Shown: positions 7,897 to 15,433 of the stretch, in pieces
Position numbering within the stretch: the stretch's first letter is position 1
How the letters are laid out: each line of letters opens with the position of its first letter
NCBI GenBank assembly: GCA_937983055.1
Contig: CALJLA010000020.1
Location: forward strand, 1 to 24,730
DNA from: an uncultured Pseudomonadota bacterium
GTDB taxonomy: Bacteria; Pseudomonadota; Gammaproteobacteria; Burkholderiales; Eutrophovitaceae
Length of the DNA stretch: 24,730 nt
Direction of reading: 5' to 3'
Program-made: the position numbers and the translations under genes
The notes under the pieces: model-generated
Told to the model about the DNA's origin: nothing
The model's database searches: none
The model's input: the letters and a program-made list of their open reading frames with translations, nothing else

Positions 7897-8811
7897 CTAG
7901 CGGTGCGCGCCTAGCAGCTCTTCGATCTCCCGCAGCCGGTCCTCGGCGACGCGTGCGCCCTCGGCGATGGCTTCCTTCCCCCGATGAAAATCGAGCAGCT
8001 CGATGCCCGACAGTCTCGGCGCCAGCAGCACGTCCGGCGGATCGCCGGCCAGGCGGCTGCGCGTGACCCTGACCTGCATGATGTTGATGCTGGCCGACAG
8101 CACATCGAGCATCGACGGCGATGCAGGGCCGCCGTCTTCGCCGGGAAGGATCGAGGCGATGCTCGCCTGCAGCCGCGCGAGCACCTTGCTCGCGCCGCTC
8201 TCGGCGACCAGGCGGGATGCCGCCTTGCCGGTCGACGTGGTGTGTCGCGTGAGCAAATCGGCATTGAGATCCACGGCGATCACCACGTCGGCGCCCATTG
8301 CCCGCGCCACCGACACCGGCACCGGATTGACCAGCCCGCCGTCGAGCAGCAGGCGCCCGTCATGGCGGGCGGGCGTGAACAGTCCGGGCAGGGCGATCGA
8401 TGCGCGCACCGCGTCGAACACCGAGCCTTCCTGCAGCCAGACCTCGCGCCCGGTCTGCAGGTCGGTGGCGACTGCGGCGAAGGGAATGTCGGTATCCGCC
8501 ACGTCGCGCGCTTCGAAGGTGCTGCGGAAGAACTCGATCAGCTTGTTGCCCTTGATCAGCCCGCCGTCGAACGAGATGTCGAGAAACCCGACGACATCCT
8601 GCCAGGTCAGGCCGCGCACCCAGTCTTCCAGGTGATCGAGACGGCCCATCGCGTAGGCCGCAGCCACCAGAGAGCCGATAGAGGTGCCGCACACCAGGTC
8701 GGGCCTGAAGCCGGCTTCCTGCAGCGTGCGGATGACGCCGATGTGCGCCCAGCCGCGGGCGGCGCCGCTGCCAAGTACCAGGCCTAATCGAAGTGGGCGG
8801 GGAGCATTCAT
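7897..8811 (-). CDS. Patatin-like phospholipase family protein (RssA-like)
   Basis: The 304-residue product has the full patatin catalytic core: oxyanion glycine loop GSGAARG (residues 14-20), nucleophile elbow GTSIGS (Ser44), and the catalytic aspartate in LLLDGGLVNP (Asp157). The length and the RGWAHIGVI motif match the bacterial RssA/NTE-like subgroup, which hydrolyses acyl esters of lipids, usually with unknown natural substrate. No signal peptide is present, so it is likely cytoplasmic or peripheral on the inner membrane. The start is ATG 8811. It is divergent from the DUF4389/AlaX operon with 113 bp between, where a TATAAT sequence reads towards this gene. The zinc-ribbon membrane protein gene follows on the same strand. 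Confidence 0.88.
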   Translation of the reverse strand: MNAPRPLRLGLVLGSGAARGWAHIGVIRTLQEAGFRPDLVCGTSIGSLVAAAYAMGRLDHLEDWVRGLTWQDVVGFLDISFDGGLIKGNKLIEFFRSTFEARDVADTDIPFAAVATDLQTGREVWLQEGSVFDAVRASIALPGLFTPARHDGRLLLDGGLVNPVPVSVARAMGADVVIAVDLNADLLTRHTTSTGKAASRLVAESGASKVLARLQASIASILPGEDGGPASPSMLDVLSASINIMQVRVTRSRLAGDPPDVLLAPRLSGIELLDFHRGKEAIAEGARVAEDRLREIEELLGAHR

Positions 8812-8865
8812 GGAAAATTCAAATCCGGGCGGCAGACTGTCGACGCCGCGTGCGTGCCAGGGGGA

Positions 8866-8871
8866 ATTATA
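8866..8871 (-). promoter_or_regulatory. Candidate -10 (TATAAT) for the patatin-like gene
   Basis: The minus strand reads an exact TATAAT 54 bp upstream of ATG 8811. No good -35 is visible at 16-18 bp, so support is modest. The same A/T-rich spot could also serve the divergent operon. Confidence 0.35.
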
Positions 8872-8924
8872 CGGAGCGCGCCCTGTCAGGCCTATTGCCG
8901 ATCACGAAGACACAGGAGGATGAG

Positions 8925-9242
8925 GTGCAGGTCGATGCGCAAGCGCAGGCGTCAGGCTCGAAATGGCTGCGCCTGCTGTACATGGTGCTGTTCTTTATTT
9001 TTTACCGCGTCGCCGAGATCGTGATGTGGGCGGTGACCGCGTTCCAGGTGCTGTGCGCGCTGCTGCTGGGCGGGCCGCATCCGCGGGCGCAGGCGCTGGG
9101 CGAATCGCTGGCGCGCTACGCGGCGCAGTGCTGGCGCTATCTCACTTACAATTCGGAGATGAAGCCGTTTCCCTTCGCCGAATGGCCCGATGGCCGCGTG
9201 CCCGACGGCGCGCCCGGCGAGCGACCACTGGACGACGCTTGA
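8925..9242 (+). CDS. DUF4389 family small membrane protein
   Basis: I place the start at GTG 8925 because AGGAGGA (8914-8920) sits just upstream. The frame is open to 8793 but the upstream part overlaps the patatin gene start and has no character. The product is 105 residues: a short polar N-terminus, one long hydrophobic segment (about residues 18-46, containing FFIFYRVAEIVMW), and a polar C-terminal tail in which RYAAQCWRYLTYNSE and the proline-rich KPFPFAEWP resemble the DUF4389 signature. Function is unknown. The stop TGA overlaps the TTG start of the next gene, so the two should be translationally coupled. Confidence 0.8.
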   Translation: MQVDAQAQASGSKWLRLLYMVLFFIFYRVAEIVMWAVTAFQVLCALLLGGPHPRAQALGESLARYAAQCWRYLTYNSEMKPFPFAEWPDGRVPDGAPGERPLDDA

Positions 9243-9961
9243 CCACGGAACTCCTCTACTACCAGGACGCGTACCTGCGCGAATGCGAGGCGGTAGTCAT
9301 GGCCGCCGGCGAGCAAGGCATCGTGCTCGATCGCACGGTGTTCTATGCGCTGGGCGGCGGACAGCCGGGGGACTGCGGCCGATTGGTCGCGGCCGACGGA
9401 CGCGAGGTGCAGGTGATCGACACGCGCAAGGGGCCGGTCGCGGGACAGGTGCTGCATCTGCCGGCGCCGGGCGCGCCGCCGCTGCGCCCCGGCGATCGCG
9501 TGACCGCGGCGATCGACTGGGCGCGCCGTCATAGCCTCATGCGCATGCACACCTGTCTGCATGTTCTTTCGGCGGTGATTCCCGCGCCGGTCACCGGCGG
9601 ATCGGTGCGCGCGGATTCCGGCCGCCTCGATTTCGACCTGCCCAACGCCGCGCTCGACCGCGCGGCAATCGAGCAGCGCCTCAATGAACTGATCGCCGGC
9701 GCGCACCCGGTTTCGCCGCGCTGGATTACCGATGCCGAGCTCGATGCCCGCCCCGAGCTGGTGAAGACCATGAGTGTCGCACCGCCGCGCGGCGCCGGCC
9801 GTGTGCGCCTGCTCGAGATCGCCGGCGTCGATCTGCAGGCCTGCGGCGGCACCCATGTCGCAAGTACCGGCGAGATCGGCCGCGTGACGGTGGTGAAGAT
9901 CGAGAACAAGGGCGCGAAGAACCGGCGGGTCACGGTTGCCTTTGACGCGGCCGGCGGCTGA
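9239..9961 (+). CDS. AlaX-like alanyl-tRNA editing hydrolase
   Basis: The product is 240 residues from TTG 9239, which overlaps the upstream TGA as TTGA. It resembles the second half of bacterial AlaRS: an N-terminal beta-barrel-like part with GGGQPGD (residues 39-45), then the editing domain with HTCLH (His104, His108) and CGGTH (Cys202, His206). These four residues form the zinc site of AlaX proteins. Such free-standing proteins hydrolyse Ser-tRNA(Ala) or Gly-tRNA(Ala), protecting against mistranslation, and the presence of the GGGQP region fits the AlaX-M type. An alternative ATG at 9300 would remove part of the barrel, so TTG is preferred. It is the middle gene of a three-gene operon. Confidence 0.88.
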   Translation: MTTELLYYQDAYLRECEAVVMAAGEQGIVLDRTVFYALGGGQPGDCGRLVAADGREVQVIDTRKGPVAGQVLHLPAPGAPPLRPGDRVTAAIDWARRHSLMRMHTCLHVLSAVIPAPVTGGSVRADSGRLDFDLPNAALDRAAIEQRLNELIAGAHPVSPRWITDAELDARPELVKTMSVAPPRGAGRVRLLEIAGVDLQACGGTHVASTGEIGRVTVVKIENKGAKNRRVTVAFDAAGG

Positions 9962-9970
9962 GCTGTCGCG

Positions 9971-10696
9971 ATGAACCTGCCCTTGCTGAAGGTGGTGGGG
10001 GCCGCGCTGATGCTGTTCTGGGAACGGCGCGCGCGGCTGGCGCGGGCGCTGTGGCTGCCGCTGGGCGGCGGCATCGTGGTGTCGCTGGCGGAGTTGCGCT
10101 GGGGGCCGGGCGGGCCGGAGCAGCGCGGCGCGGTGCTGTGGGCGCTGCCGATGTTCATGCTGACCGTCATGCTGGCGGTGCGCAGTTACCGGGTCTACCT
10201 GCTCGGCGGCGACCGCGACCCGAGGCCGCTATCCTGGTCGTTGCGCGAATCGCGCTTCCTGCTGGCGATGATGGGCGTCAGTTTCGCCTTTGCGGCGCTC
10301 GTGTTCTTCGTCGGCTCGCTGGTCGGGCTGCTGGTGCCCGATCCGCAGCGCTTCGGCAAGGGCACGCTGTTGCTCATGGTGATGCTGCCCGGCGCCTACC
10401 TCGCCAGCCGCGTGCTGCTGGCGTTTCCGATCATCGCGGTGGAAGAGGCGAGCGCGGTGCAGGCGCTGTCGCGGGCGTGGCAGCTCTCGCGCGGCCATGC
10501 CGTGCGCATCCTGCTGCTGTGCGTTGCGATTCCCGGGCTGATCGCCTGGCTGCTTACCCGGCTGGGCAGCCTGCCGGGCGTCGAGCCGATGTCGGCGGCA
10601 CTGGTATGGCTGCTGATGCCGGCCGAACTGGCGATCGCGGCGATGGTGTATTCGGTGCTCGCGCGCGCCGCGCCTGACGGCGGCGCGGGTGCCTGA
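9971..10696 (+). CDS. Polytopic membrane protein, YciC / glycerophosphodiester phosphodiesterase membrane-domain-like
   Basis: The product is 241 residues with about six hydrophobic segments (about 27-42, 56-72, 96-118, 130-150, 175-195 and 205-230). The stretch around residues 155-175, with EEASAVQALSRAWQLSRG, matches the conserved amphipathic motif seen between membrane helices in YciC/UPF0259 and related integral membrane proteins. No catalytic residues can be named and the role is unknown. The gene starts 9 bp after the AlaX stop, so it is very likely co-transcribed. It is convergent with aroG, with 18 bp between the ends and no clear T-run terminator. Confidence 0.75.
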   Translation: MNLPLLKVVGAALMLFWERRARLARALWLPLGGGIVVSLAELRWGPGGPEQRGAVLWALPMFMLTVMLAVRSYRVYLLGGDRDPRPLSWSLRESRFLLAMMGVSFAFAALVFFVGSLVGLLVPDPQRFGKGTLLLMVMLPGAYLASRVLLAFPIIAVEEASAVQALSRAWQLSRGHAVRILLLCVAIPGLIAWLLTRLGSLPGVEPMSAALVWLLMPAELAIAAMVYSVLARAAPDGGAGA

Positions 10697-10714
10697 GCGC
10701 AGCGCCGCGCGCGC

Positions 10715-11818
10715 TCAGGCGCGCAGCGACTTGACTTCCGCCAGCCTCGGCAGCCGCGCGGGCAGCACGTCCTTGAGCTTTGCGCGGGTGTCGCGCAGCA
10801 GCTTCTCGGTGGTCTCCCAGTCGATGCAGGCGTCGGTCACCGACACGCCGTACTTCAGTTGCCCCAGATCGGCCGGAATCGACTGATTGCCCGCGTGCAG
10901 GTTGCTTTCCAGCATCACGCCGACGATGGAACGGTTGCCCTCCAGGATCTGGTGCGTGCAGTCGTTCATCACCAGCGGCTGCAGCTTCGGGTCCTTGTTC
11001 GAGTTGGCATGGCTGCAATCGATCACGATGTTGGCCGGCAGCTTCTGCCTGGCGAGTTCCTGCTCGACCAGGGCGATGGTGACCGAGTCGTAGTTCGGGC
11101 CCTTGGCGCCGCCGCGCAGCACGACGTGGCCATAGCGGTTGCCGCGGGTGCGGATCACCGCCACCTGGCCCTGCTGGTTGATGCCCAGGAAACTGTGCGG
11201 CCGCGACACCGAGAGCAGGGCATTGATCGCGGTCGACAGGCTGCCGTCGGTGCCGTTCTTGAATCCGACCGGCGTCGACAGCCCGCTCGCCATCTCGCGG
11301 TGGGTCTGCGACTCGGTGGTGCGCGCGCCGATCGCGCTCCAGGTCACCAGGTCGCCGAGAAACTGCGGGCTGATCGGGTCGAGCGCCTCGGTGCCGGTCG
11401 GCAGTCCGAGCTCGTTGATGTCGGAAAGCAGCTTGCGGGCGCGCTGCAGCCCCTCGCCGACGTCGAAGGAATCGTTCATGTGCGGGTCGTTGATCAGGCC
11501 CTTCCAGCCGGTGGTGGTGCGCGGCTTCTCGAAGTACACCCGCATCACGATGTAGAGCGTGTCGCCGACTTCGTCCGACAGGCGCTTGAGCCGCTGCGCG
11601 TAGTCCATCGCCGCGACCGGATCGTGGATCGAGCAGGGCCCGACCACCACCATCAGCCGGTGGTCCTTGCGGTCGAGAATGCGCTCGACGGTGTGACGGC
11701 CCTCGAGCACGGTCTGCTCGGCGCGGTCGGTGAGCGGCAGGCGCTGCTTGATCGCCTCCGGCGTGTCGAGCACGTCCTGCGACACGACATTGATGTTGTA
11801 TACCAGCTTCTCGTCCAT
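10715..11818 (-). CDS. aroG: 3-deoxy-7-phosphoheptulonate synthase, class I (AroF/G/H type)
   Basis: This enzyme condenses phosphoenolpyruvate with erythrose 4-phosphate to DAHP, the first step of aromatic amino-acid synthesis. The 367-residue product has the class I signatures VVGPCSIHD and FEKPRTTTGWKGL. The four metal ligands can be placed by comparison with E. coli AroG: Cys62, His270 (DCSHANS), Glu304 (MLESNL) and Asp329 (TDAC). The N-terminal segment of about 50 residues, which carries the feedback-inhibitor site in this class, is present. I cannot tell which amino acid inhibits it, so the symbol is generic. The start is ATG 11818; the frame continues open upstream to 12130 through non-family sequence. 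A sigma-70-like promoter lies about 60 bp upstream. Confidence 0.95.
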   Translation of the reverse strand: MDEKLVYNINVVSQDVLDTPEAIKQRLPLTDRAEQTVLEGRHTVERILDRKDHRLMVVVGPCSIHDPVAAMDYAQRLKRLSDEVGDTLYIVMRVYFEKPRTTTGWKGLINDPHMNDSFDVGEGLQRARKLLSDINELGLPTGTEALDPISPQFLGDLVTWSAIGARTTESQTHREMASGLSTPVGFKNGTDGSLSTAINALLSVSRPHSFLGINQQGQVAVIRTRGNRYGHVVLRGGAKGPNYDSVTIALVEQELARQKLPANIVIDCSHANSNKDPKLQPLVMNDCTHQILEGNRSIVGVMLESNLHAGNQSIPADLGQLKYGVSVTDACIDWETTEKLLRDTRAKLKDVLPARLPRLAEVKSLRA

Positions 11819-11874
11819 GATCCCGGTTCCCCTGCAGGCAGACAATCGGCCGCCTCCCAGCGGCCAGACCCTGC

Positions 11875-11902
11875 ATTTTAGTCCAAGTGCCTGTTTTCTC
11901 AA
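11875..11902 (-). promoter_or_regulatory. Sigma-70-like promoter of aroG
   Basis: On the minus strand TTGAGA (11897-11902) and TAAAAT (11875-11880) are separated by 16 bp. Transcription would begin near 11868, giving a leader of about 50 nt. The leader contains a 6-bp perfect hairpin, GGCCGC with GCGGCC (11848-11865), lacking a T run. I see no convincing TyrR or TrpR operator. Confidence 0.6.
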
Positions 11903-11990
11903 CGACCAGTTGTAGCTTCTCGGCCGGAGACCATCAAGGAATCGGCGCCGCGACCGATAAACCCTGACATCGGCAGGCGCAGGGGCGGAC

Positions 11991-13337
11991 ATGCAAGACA
12001 GGAAATTGCTGGTGGGGGCGGTGCTCGGGATGGCCATCGGCCAGGCGGCCGCCGCCCCGCTGTGGGAGACGGTCGATATCAATCGCGAGCGCAAGGTGTT
12101 CCTCGACCGCAGCACCGCCGTGCGCGACAACGGTTACGCGCAGGCCTGGGAACGCGCCGAATTCGCCGAACTGCAGCCCGGCGAGCATACCGGCGAGCGT
12201 TTCCAGAGCGTGCAGTCGCTGTACCGCTACGACTGCCTGAAGCGTACCGCCGTGCCGCTGCTCAACGTCTACTACCAGGCCGATGGCAGCGAGCTGCGGC
12301 GGGTCGACGTGCAGGGGCTGTTCCCGGAGCGCACCGTGGAAACCGACTCGGTGCGCTCGAAGCTGCTGGTGCTGGCCTGCAATCCGCCCTCCAAGCTGGA
12401 ACTGGCCAAGGCGCAGGTCGCTCGCAAGCCGGCAAAGCCGGCGCCGGCTCGCCGCGATGCAAAGGATGCGCCGATCCAGAAGGCGGTGTTCGTCAAGCCC
12501 GCGCCGGAGAAGCCGAAATCCAGGGCCGAGGCCCGAGCCGCGAAACCGGCAAAGCCGGCGAAGCCGCGCACGGCGGCCAGGCAGAAGCCGGCGCCCGACT
12601 GCCCGGAGGCGGCGCTGGTGAAGGCGGCGGTGCGACAGGACAAGCCCGCCGCGCCGGCCGCGCACTGGAGTTACGCCGGGCGCAGCGGCCCCGAGCACTG
12701 GAGCAAGCTCGATCCGGGATATGCGCAGTGCGCCTCCGGCGCCCGCCAGTCGCCGATCGACATCCGCGAAGGCGCCCGGCTGGAGCTGGAGCCGATCGCC
12801 TTCGACTACCGGCCCTCGCCGCTGCGCATTGTCGACAACGGCCACACGGTGCGGGTGGAAGCCGCGCCCGGCAGCTTCATCTCGGTGGGCGGCGGCGTCT
12901 ACGAGCTGAAGCAGCTGCACTTCCACAATCCGGCCGAGGAAGTGGTCGACGGCAAACGCCATGCGCTGTCCGCGCACCTGGTGCATGCCGCCGAAGACGG
13001 CCGGCTTGCGATCGTGGCGGTGCTGTTCGAGCTGTCCGGGCAGCCCAACGACATGCTGCGCGGGCTGTGGCCGCACCTGCCGCTGGAGCAGGGTCGCGAG
13101 ACCGTGCTGCCGGAGGTGCAGATGGACTGGAACGCGGTGCTGCCGGCGGAGCGCGGCTACTACGCCTATATCGGCTCGCTCACCACGCCGCCGTGCACCG
13201 AGGGCGTGCTGTGGCTGGTGATGAAAACGCCGGTGCCGGTATCGCAGGCGCAGGTCGACGTGTTCGCGCGCCTCTACCCGATGAACGCCCGCCCGCTGCA
13301 GGCGGCGAACGGGCGCCTGATCAAGGAATCGATGTAG
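11991..13337 (+). CDS. Periplasmic alpha-carbonic anhydrase with N-terminal surface-adhesin-E-like domain
   Basis: The 448-residue product starts with a signal peptide (1-22, ending AAAAP). Residues 23-130 form a small domain (WETVDINRERKVFLDRST, later QSLYRYDC and a final LACNPP) that resembles the surface-adhesin E type domain of secreted proteobacterial proteins. Residues 135-220 are a linker rich in Lys, Ala and Pro. Residues 225-445 are an alpha-class carbonic anhydrase: SPIDIRE, QLHFHNPAEE (zinc ligands His310 and His312), SAHLVH (His329), and SLTTPPCTEG with Cys402, which can pair with Cys247. It hydrates CO2 in the periplasm. Ordinary bacterial alpha enzymes are about 220-250 residues, so the N-terminal half is extra. 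It is convergent with the tailed secreted protein gene, 13 bp apart. Confidence 0.9.
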   Translation: MQDRKLLVGAVLGMAIGQAAAAPLWETVDINRERKVFLDRSTAVRDNGYAQAWERAEFAELQPGEHTGERFQSVQSLYRYDCLKRTAVPLLNVYYQADGSELRRVDVQGLFPERTVETDSVRSKLLVLACNPPSKLELAKAQVARKPAKPAPARRDAKDAPIQKAVFVKPAPEKPKSRAEARAAKPAKPAKPRTAARQKPAPDCPEAALVKAAVRQDKPAAPAAHWSYAGRSGPEHWSKLDPGYAQCASGARQSPIDIREGARLELEPIAFDYRPSPLRIVDNGHTVRVEAAPGSFISVGGGVYELKQLHFHNPAEEVVDGKRHALSAHLVHAAEDGRLAIVAVLFELSGQPNDMLRGLWPHLPLEQGRETVLPEVQMDWNAVLPAERGYYAYIGSLTTPPCTEGVLWLVMKTPVPVSQAQVDVFARLYPMNARPLQAANGRLIKESM

Positions 13338-13350
13338 CTTCGGCGGGGCG

Positions 13351-14124
13351 TCAGGACTTGCCGGGCCGGTCCGGCCGTTCCGGCCGCTCGGGGCGCTCGA
13401 CCCGCATCGGCCGTTCCGGTTTTTCCGGGCGCTCCGCCCGCTGCGGCTTTTCCGGGCGTTCGGCGCGCTCCGCGCGCTGCGGTTTCGCGGCCCGCTCGGC
13501 CCGCTCGCCGGCCTTGGGTCCGCCGGCATGATCCGGCTTGCCGGGTCGCGCCGCGTGCCGGGACAGATGATCCTTGCCGGAGCGCAGGGTGGCGATGACC
13601 GGGCCGAGCTTGAAGCCTTCGGCCTTTGCGATCTGGCCCCAACCGGCGCCGTCGGCGCGCTGCGCAAGGATGCCGGCGTAGGTAACCACCGTTCCGTCGC
13701 CCAGCGTGACATCGCCGCCATTCAGCGCCGCGGCGATCTGCGCGGGCGTGGGTTCGGTGATCCCGTCGCGCTCGAGCAGCGCCTTGGCGAGCGACAGGCT
13801 GATGTACACCCCGCCATAGCCGAGATGGCCGGTCGCGGGGGTGAAGCTCGTGCTGTCGCCGTTACGCGCCAGCGTGAGTTCGCTGCCGCTGCGCAGCCCC
13901 CTGACCAGGGCGCCGGCATTCTCGGAGGAGCCGGCGAAGGTCTCGAAATCGGAGGCGAAGCGGTCGACCACGCTGCCCTCGGCAACGTCGTTGCCGGCCG
14001 CATCCATTCCGGCGATGTCGTCGTCGAGCCCGGGGCCGGCATCCTGCGCCTGCACGCCGGCCGCGATCAGCAGCGCGAAGGCCAGGCCGGCCAACGTCGT
14101 GCGGGTGATGGAAAGACCGTTCAT
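13351..14124 (-). CDS. Secreted hypothetical protein with repetitive Arg/Glu/Pro/Lys tail
   Basis: I recognise no named family. The 257-residue product has a signal peptide (1-26, cut after VQA), an acidic stretch (DAGPGLDDDIAGMD), and a compact middle domain to about residue 180 that ends in GWGQIAKAEGFKLGPVI, a motif found in several secreted hypothetical proteobacterial proteins. The tail (about 190-257) is low complexity, dominated by copies of ERPEKPQR and ERPERP, strongly basic-acidic and proline-rich, so probably extended and disordered. The start ATG 14124 has an excellent GAGGAGGT ribosome site. It follows the outer-membrane barrel gene by 54 bp on the same strand, so they form an operon. 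The tail could bind a polymer or the cell surface; this is inference. Confidence 0.75.
   Translation of the reverse strand: MNGLSITRTTLAGLAFALLIAAGVQAQDAGPGLDDDIAGMDAAGNDVAEGSVVDRFASDFETFAGSSENAGALVRGLRSGSELTLARNGDSTSFTPATGHLGYGGVYISLSLAKALLERDGITEPTPAQIAAALNGGDVTLGDGTVVTYAGILAQRADGAGWGQIAKAEGFKLGPVIATLRSGKDHLSRHAARPGKPDHAGGPKAGERAERAAKPQRAERAERPEKPQRAERPEKPERPMRVERPERPERPDRPGKS
13366..13510. repeat. Degenerate tandem repeat coding the tail of the secreted protein
   Basis: The DNA consists of imperfect short units reading (in minus-strand protein) ERPEKPQR, ERPEKPER and ERPERPER. It is part of the coding sequence and would be prone to length change by slippage. Confidence 0.7.
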
Positions 14125-14178
14125 TGTGTACCTCCTCGTTGGTAACGGCCGCGGCTCGCGGCGTCTGCTGTCGATGCT

Positions 14179-14958
14179 TCAGAACTGCCGGGTGGCAACA
14201 AACCCGAGCCCGACGTCCGGGCTGCCATCGCTCAGGCCCAGCAGCCCGTAGAACTGGCCGCGCCAGTCGGCGTCGAGCTTACGGCTGTAGAAGCCGGTGA
14301 TCTCGCTTTGTGCCGAGCCGCGTGCCGTGGTCTTCTGCTGGCCGTACCACATGGCGCCGACGATGCGCTCATCGTCCAGCCGGTAGGTCGCGCCCGCCGA
14401 GGCATAGAACACGTCGCGCAGATCGACGCCGGGCGGGTCGCCGAGAAACTTGTAGCCGAGCGTGCCGAACGGCGTCCAGCGCCCGCGGCTCTGGTAGGCA
14501 TCGACCTGGACGTGCAGGTCTTCTTCGCCGGTGCCGAGGTTCTTGCGCTCGTTGGCGGTGGCGAGCTTGAGCTTGCCGGTGAAGTCGATCGCAAGCTGCC
14601 GCTGCGGGTCCCAGCAATAATTGTAGGTGGCCGTGCCGACGATATCGCCCATGCCGGATTCCGTCCGGCGCGCGGTGCCCGCGGTGCCTACCGACCCGAC
14701 GTCGCGCACCACGCCGCCCGGGCCGCTCACACGGATGTAAGGCAGCGTGAGACTGAACAGCCAGGGGCCGGTTTCGTATTTTCCGGTGAACGGGATGTAG
14801 ACGATCGAGGTGTCGATCGCTTCGCCATAGCTGCCGGTGGTGTAGTCGATGCCGGTCGAGCCGGTGAGCTTGCCGTCGGCGGCGAATGTGTGGCCCGCAG
14901 TCGATGCGAGTGCGAGACCGAGCACGCCGGTCGCCGTGATTGCGCGAAACTGAAACAC
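14179..14958 (-). CDS. Outer-membrane beta-barrel protein (transporter-like)
   Basis: The product is 259 residues from GTG 14958, with GGAGG ten bases upstream. A signal peptide covers about residues 1-27 (ending HTFAADG). The rest has alternating hydrophobic and polar residues, many Gly, Tyr and Trp, and ends in phenylalanine (FVATRQF), the classic C-terminal outer-membrane sorting signal. The overall look (Y-T-T-G-S-Y-G start, GDIVGTATY, a C-terminal DVGLGFVATRQF) is like the outer-membrane transporter / phenol-degradation MetA-type barrel group. No substrate can be assigned. It is first in a two-gene unit with the tailed secreted protein. Confidence 0.8.
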   Translation of the reverse strand: MFQFRAITATGVLGLALASTAGHTFAADGKLTGSTGIDYTTGSYGEAIDTSIVYIPFTGKYETGPWLFSLTLPYIRVSGPGGVVRDVGSVGTAGTARRTESGMGDIVGTATYNYCWDPQRQLAIDFTGKLKLATANERKNLGTGEEDLHVQVDAYQSRGRWTPFGTLGYKFLGDPPGVDLRDVFYASAGATYRLDDERIVGAMWYGQQKTTARGSAQSEITGFYSRKLDADWRGQFYGLLGLSDGSPDVGLGFVATRQF

Positions 14959-15037
14959 CTGAAGTGAGCCTCCGAGTTGATCCGGTGCCGACGGCAGTTG
15001 CGCGGCGTGCGCACTGCGTCAGTCGCCCGGTACGACG

Positions 15038-15057
15038 CTGTCGCCAGCCGGCGACAG
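15038..15057. repeat. Perfect 8-bp hairpin upstream of the barrel gene
   Basis: CTGTCGCC and GGCGACAG flank a 4-nt loop. It lies about 80-100 bp upstream of GTG 14958 and has no T run on the minus strand, so it is not a simple terminator. It may be a leader structure or an operator. Confidence 0.55.
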
Positions 15058-15061
15058 GCGC

Positions 15062-15097
15062 AAAACGCGCCGCCCGTTCGCTGTGACAGGCGGCGCG
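15062..15097 (-). terminator. Intrinsic terminator of the hxlR-NIPSNAP operon
   Basis: On the minus strand a 9-bp perfect stem (15089-15097 with 15066-15074) closes a 14-nt loop and is followed by four T residues. It lies 10 bp past the NIPSNAP stop codon. Confidence 0.75.
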
Positions 15098-15106
15098 CAC
15101 GGGAGT

Positions 15107-15433
15107 TTATTTTATCTTCGAGTAATCGGTCGGCGTCAGGATCTGGTTGGCGATGCGCGCCACCAGCGGGCCGTCTTTCTCGGTCTCGGCGCGGATCGCC
15201 ACCCATTCCTTGTCGACGACGAAGGCGTTCCACTTCTGCTCGCGCTCGGCGAGCGATTCCCACTCGAGCAGGTAGTACAGCGCGTTGGCGTTTTCGCCGA
15301 TCAGCGTGGTCCAGAAGCCGGCCTGGCGAATGCCGAAGCGTTCCCACACCTTCAGCGTGTGGTTGCGGAAGCGTGCGTTGAGCGCCGGCAGCTTGCCCGG
15401 CGCGGCGTGATAGATGCGCAGTTCGTAGATCAT
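15107..15433 (-). CDS. NIPSNAP family protein
   Basis: The 108-residue product is a ferredoxin-like (dimeric alpha/beta-barrel) protein of the NIPSNAP family: MIYELRIYHAAPGKLPAL at the start, HTLKVWERFG, the conserved G-F-W-T segment, and YYLLEWESLAERE in the middle. No catalytic residue is certain; members are usually small cytoplasmic dimers linked to catabolic or detoxification genes. Its ATG overlaps the stop codon of hxlR as ATGA, so it is translationally coupled to the regulator, and it also has its own GGGGAGGA ribosome site. A terminator follows directly. Confidence 0.9.
   Translation of the reverse strand: MIYELRIYHAAPGKLPALNARFRNHTLKVWERFGIRQAGFWTTLIGENANALYYLLEWESLAEREQKWNAFVVDKEWVAIRAETEKDGPLVARIANQILTPTDYSKIK

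Noticed and set aside
13366..13510. Tail repeat as an independent mobile or regulatory repeat
   Set aside because: It is in frame with a gene that has a strong ribosome site and signal peptide, so it is explained as coding low-complexity sequence.
12062..13531. Plus-strand frame with a GRSGRSGRS-like end
   Set aside because: The repeat is the opposite-strand reading of the tail repeat in the secreted protein, and the rest is a shifted frame of the carbonic anhydrase.
11934..13721. Minus-strand frame (595 codons) antisense to the carbonic anhydrase
   Set aside because: The carbonic anhydrase has all zinc ligands on the plus strand; the antisense product has no domain.
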